From a bacterium (lineage in GTDB: Bacteria > Patescibacteriota > Gracilibacteria > UM-FILTER-43-11), in NCBI GenBank assembly GCA_030426875.1, contig JAUHXI010000087.1, positions 1-6,392 of the forward strand: DNA of 6,392 nucleotides, read 5' to 3'. Every line of letters starts with the position of its first letter. Position 1 is the stretch's first letter. Positions 5,640 to 6,392 of the stretch are shown in pieces. Below the pieces are notes generated by a model. That model was not told the DNA's origin and made no database searches. It saw nothing but the letters and a program-made list of their open reading frames with translations. The position numbers were made by a program, and so were the translations under genes.

Positions 5640-5682
5640 TAAGAGATATCAGATCGCTTTCTCGAAAAAGGGTTTGTTTTAA

Positions 5683-5700
5683 TGACAATTTAAATTGGCA
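5683..5700. promoter_or_regulatory. Near-perfect palindrome just upstream of the second ECF-like promoter
   Basis: TGACAATTTAAATTGGCA is an 18-bp dyad with eight of nine pairs matched and a perfect 12-bp core, CAATTTAAATTG (5686-5697). It ends 10 nt before the proposed -35 (5711), a position typical for an activator or repressor dimer site. AT-rich palindromes arise easily in this composition, so the call is tentative. Confidence 0.35.
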
Positions 5701-5710
5701 ATAAAAAAAG

Positions 5711-5737
5711 TGAAAGAAATTTTTACCCCCTTCCGTA
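5711..5737 (+). promoter_or_regulatory. Putative ECF-sigma promoter of the secreted-protein gene
   Basis: TGAAAGAAA (5711-5719) after an A-run, then CGTA (5734-5737), the same arrangement and spacing as at 3907-3933 before the sigma gene. CGTA is close to the CGTC-type -10 of many ECF promoters. Transcription would begin around 5745, leaving a leader of about 70 nt before ATG 5814. Confidence 0.5.
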
Positions 5738-5750
5738 GTAATGTTTGTAA

Positions 5751-5776
5751 GCACCGCTGGGACGCCAGTCAGGTGC
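5751..5776 (+). promoter_or_regulatory. Structured 5' leader hairpin of the secreted-protein gene
   Basis: GCACC (5751-5755) pairs with GGTGC (5772-5776) and, inside it, CTGG (5757-5760) with CCAG (5765-5768) around a GACG loop, with a 1x3 internal loop between. This is the most GC-rich structure in the gap and lies just after the inferred transcription start. It might stabilise the mRNA or mark a protein- or ligand-binding leader; no known riboswitch class is matched. Confidence 0.4.
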
Positions 5777-5813
5777 GCGATCGCAACACATTTAATTCAT
5801 TAATTTTAAAACA

Positions 5814-6392
5814 ATGAAAAAATCTAATAATAAAGGATTACTTGTCGCAGCTGTCTTGATTGCAGGTGTGGCCAGTGCTGGAACTTATGCAGCATCTGGT
5901 GATCTAGATCTCATCGCAGATACAGATCAAACCACTTTCAACATGGAATCAAGAGGTCACGGCCATCATGGATGGGACCTGTCTGAAGAAGACAAAGCTC
6001 TGATCATGGAGCTCAAAGATCAAGTTAAAGCGGGTGAAATCAGCATGGAAGAAATGAAAATCGCTGCAGAAGAGGCAGGCATTGAACATCCTAAACTAGC
6101 CTTCATGAGTGATCTGACTGAAGATCAAAAAGAAGTTTTGGAAGAAATACACGCCCTTAAAATGGAGGGCAACCTTAGTGAGGCAGAAATTCAAGCCATG
6201 CTGGATGAAGCTGGAATTGAAATGCCAGCCCATCATGGACACCGAAGAGGTCACATGAGATTTCCTGCTGAAGCGTTGACTGAAGCCCAAATGGAATCTT
6301 TACAAAATGCAGAAAGTAAAGAAGATGTTAAAGCATTGCTGGAAGAATATGGTATTGAGCGACCTACCTTTGGAGAAAAGCATGAAAGAGAT
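5814..6392 (+). CDS. Secreted His-rich protein with three LTxxQ-like helical repeats, 3' end missing
   Basis: The frame stays open to the window edge: 193 residues visible, no stop. Residues 1-27 form a signal peptide (MKKSNNK, hydrophobic 8-21, likely cut near ASA or TYA). The mature part is helical and acidic with three repeats starting L56 (LSEED), L101 (LTEDQ) and L155 (LTEAQ); each ends in a GIExP turn (89-93, 134-138, 180-184), a period of about 45. Two His-rich linkers, GHGHH (48-52) and HHGHRRGH (140-147), could bind metal. The LTxxQ words recall Spy/CpxP/CnrX-type envelope proteins, but the short repeats could equally be an unrelated helical-hairpin family. ATG 5814 has no Shine-Dalgarno. 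It follows an ECF-like promoter shared with the sigma gene, suggesting membership of that regulon. Secretion is confident; role inferred. Confidence 0.85.
   Translation, partial: MKKSNNKGLLVAAVLIAGVASAGTYAASGDLDLIADTDQTTFNMESRGHGHHGWDLSEEDKALIMELKDQVKAGEISMEEMKIAAEEAGIEHPKLAFMSDLTEDQKEVLEEIHALKMEGNLSEAEIQAMLDEAGIEMPAHHGHRRGHMRFPAEALTEAQMESLQNAESKEDVKALLEEYGIERPTFGEKHERD

Noticed and set aside
5757..5768. Guanidine-II (mini-ykkC) riboswitch hairpin suggested by the GGGACGCC string
   Set aside because: The class needs two hairpins with ACGR tetraloops. Here there is one hairpin, the loop reads GACG, and no second ACGR hairpin follows.
5777..5784. GCGATCGC, the HIP1 octamer of cyanobacteria
   Set aside because: It occurs once in the window, whereas HIP1-bearing genomes carry it very often, and the gene content does not suggest a cyanobacterium.

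Overview
The window is AT-rich bacterial DNA read with the standard code (TGA, TAA and TAG all end genes here). It holds seven protein-coding genes and two regulatory or repeat-rich gaps, with no rRNA, tRNA or CRISPR. The organism cannot be named from this sequence. Short genes, a compact layout, almost no Shine-Dalgarno sites, an archaeal-type (class II) GAPDH-like protein and a small ECF sigma factor paired with an unfamiliar three-helix membrane protein would suit a Patescibacteria/CPR-type or other deep-branching lineage. That placement is inference, held with low confidence.

Region 1 (1-2561, + strand) reads outwards as follows: the 3' part of a GNAT acetyltransferase, a compact PglC/WcaJ-type phosphoglycosyl transferase 33 nt later, and a class II GAPDH-like dehydrogenase whose ATG overlaps the transferase stop (ATGA). 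After a 76-nt gap with a possible sigma-70 promoter comes an unrecognised protein with an N-terminal membrane anchor. The first three genes are probably co-transcribed, which would tie the GAPDH-like enzyme to surface-glycan work more than to glycolysis; this is inferred from position only.

Region 2 (2562-3941) holds mutY on the minus strand, complete with its catalytic residues, iron-sulfur cysteines and C-terminal Nudix domain. Arrays of 7-bp repeats lie on both sides of it: a degenerate set in the convergent gap downstream, and two inverted arrays around a small hairpin in the divergent gap upstream. The mutY ribosome-binding site can pair with a nearby sequence in a hairpin.

Region 3 (3907-6392, + strand) is the most interesting part. 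It has an ECF sigma factor, a three-helix membrane protein with a probable external sensory domain in the usual anti-sigma position, then a 477-nt gap, then a secreted protein with His-rich linkers and three helical repeats beginning LSEED, LTEDQ and LTEAQ (cut by the window end). The sigma gene and the secreted-protein gene share an upstream motif, TGAAAGAAA followed at identical spacing by YGTA. This suggests an autoregulated sigma factor that also drives the secreted protein, reminiscent in layout of CnrYXH/CpxP-Spy envelope-sensing systems but not demonstrably homologous. The 477-nt gap also carries a 160-bp MITE-like element with near-perfect terminal inverted repeats and TAA target duplications.
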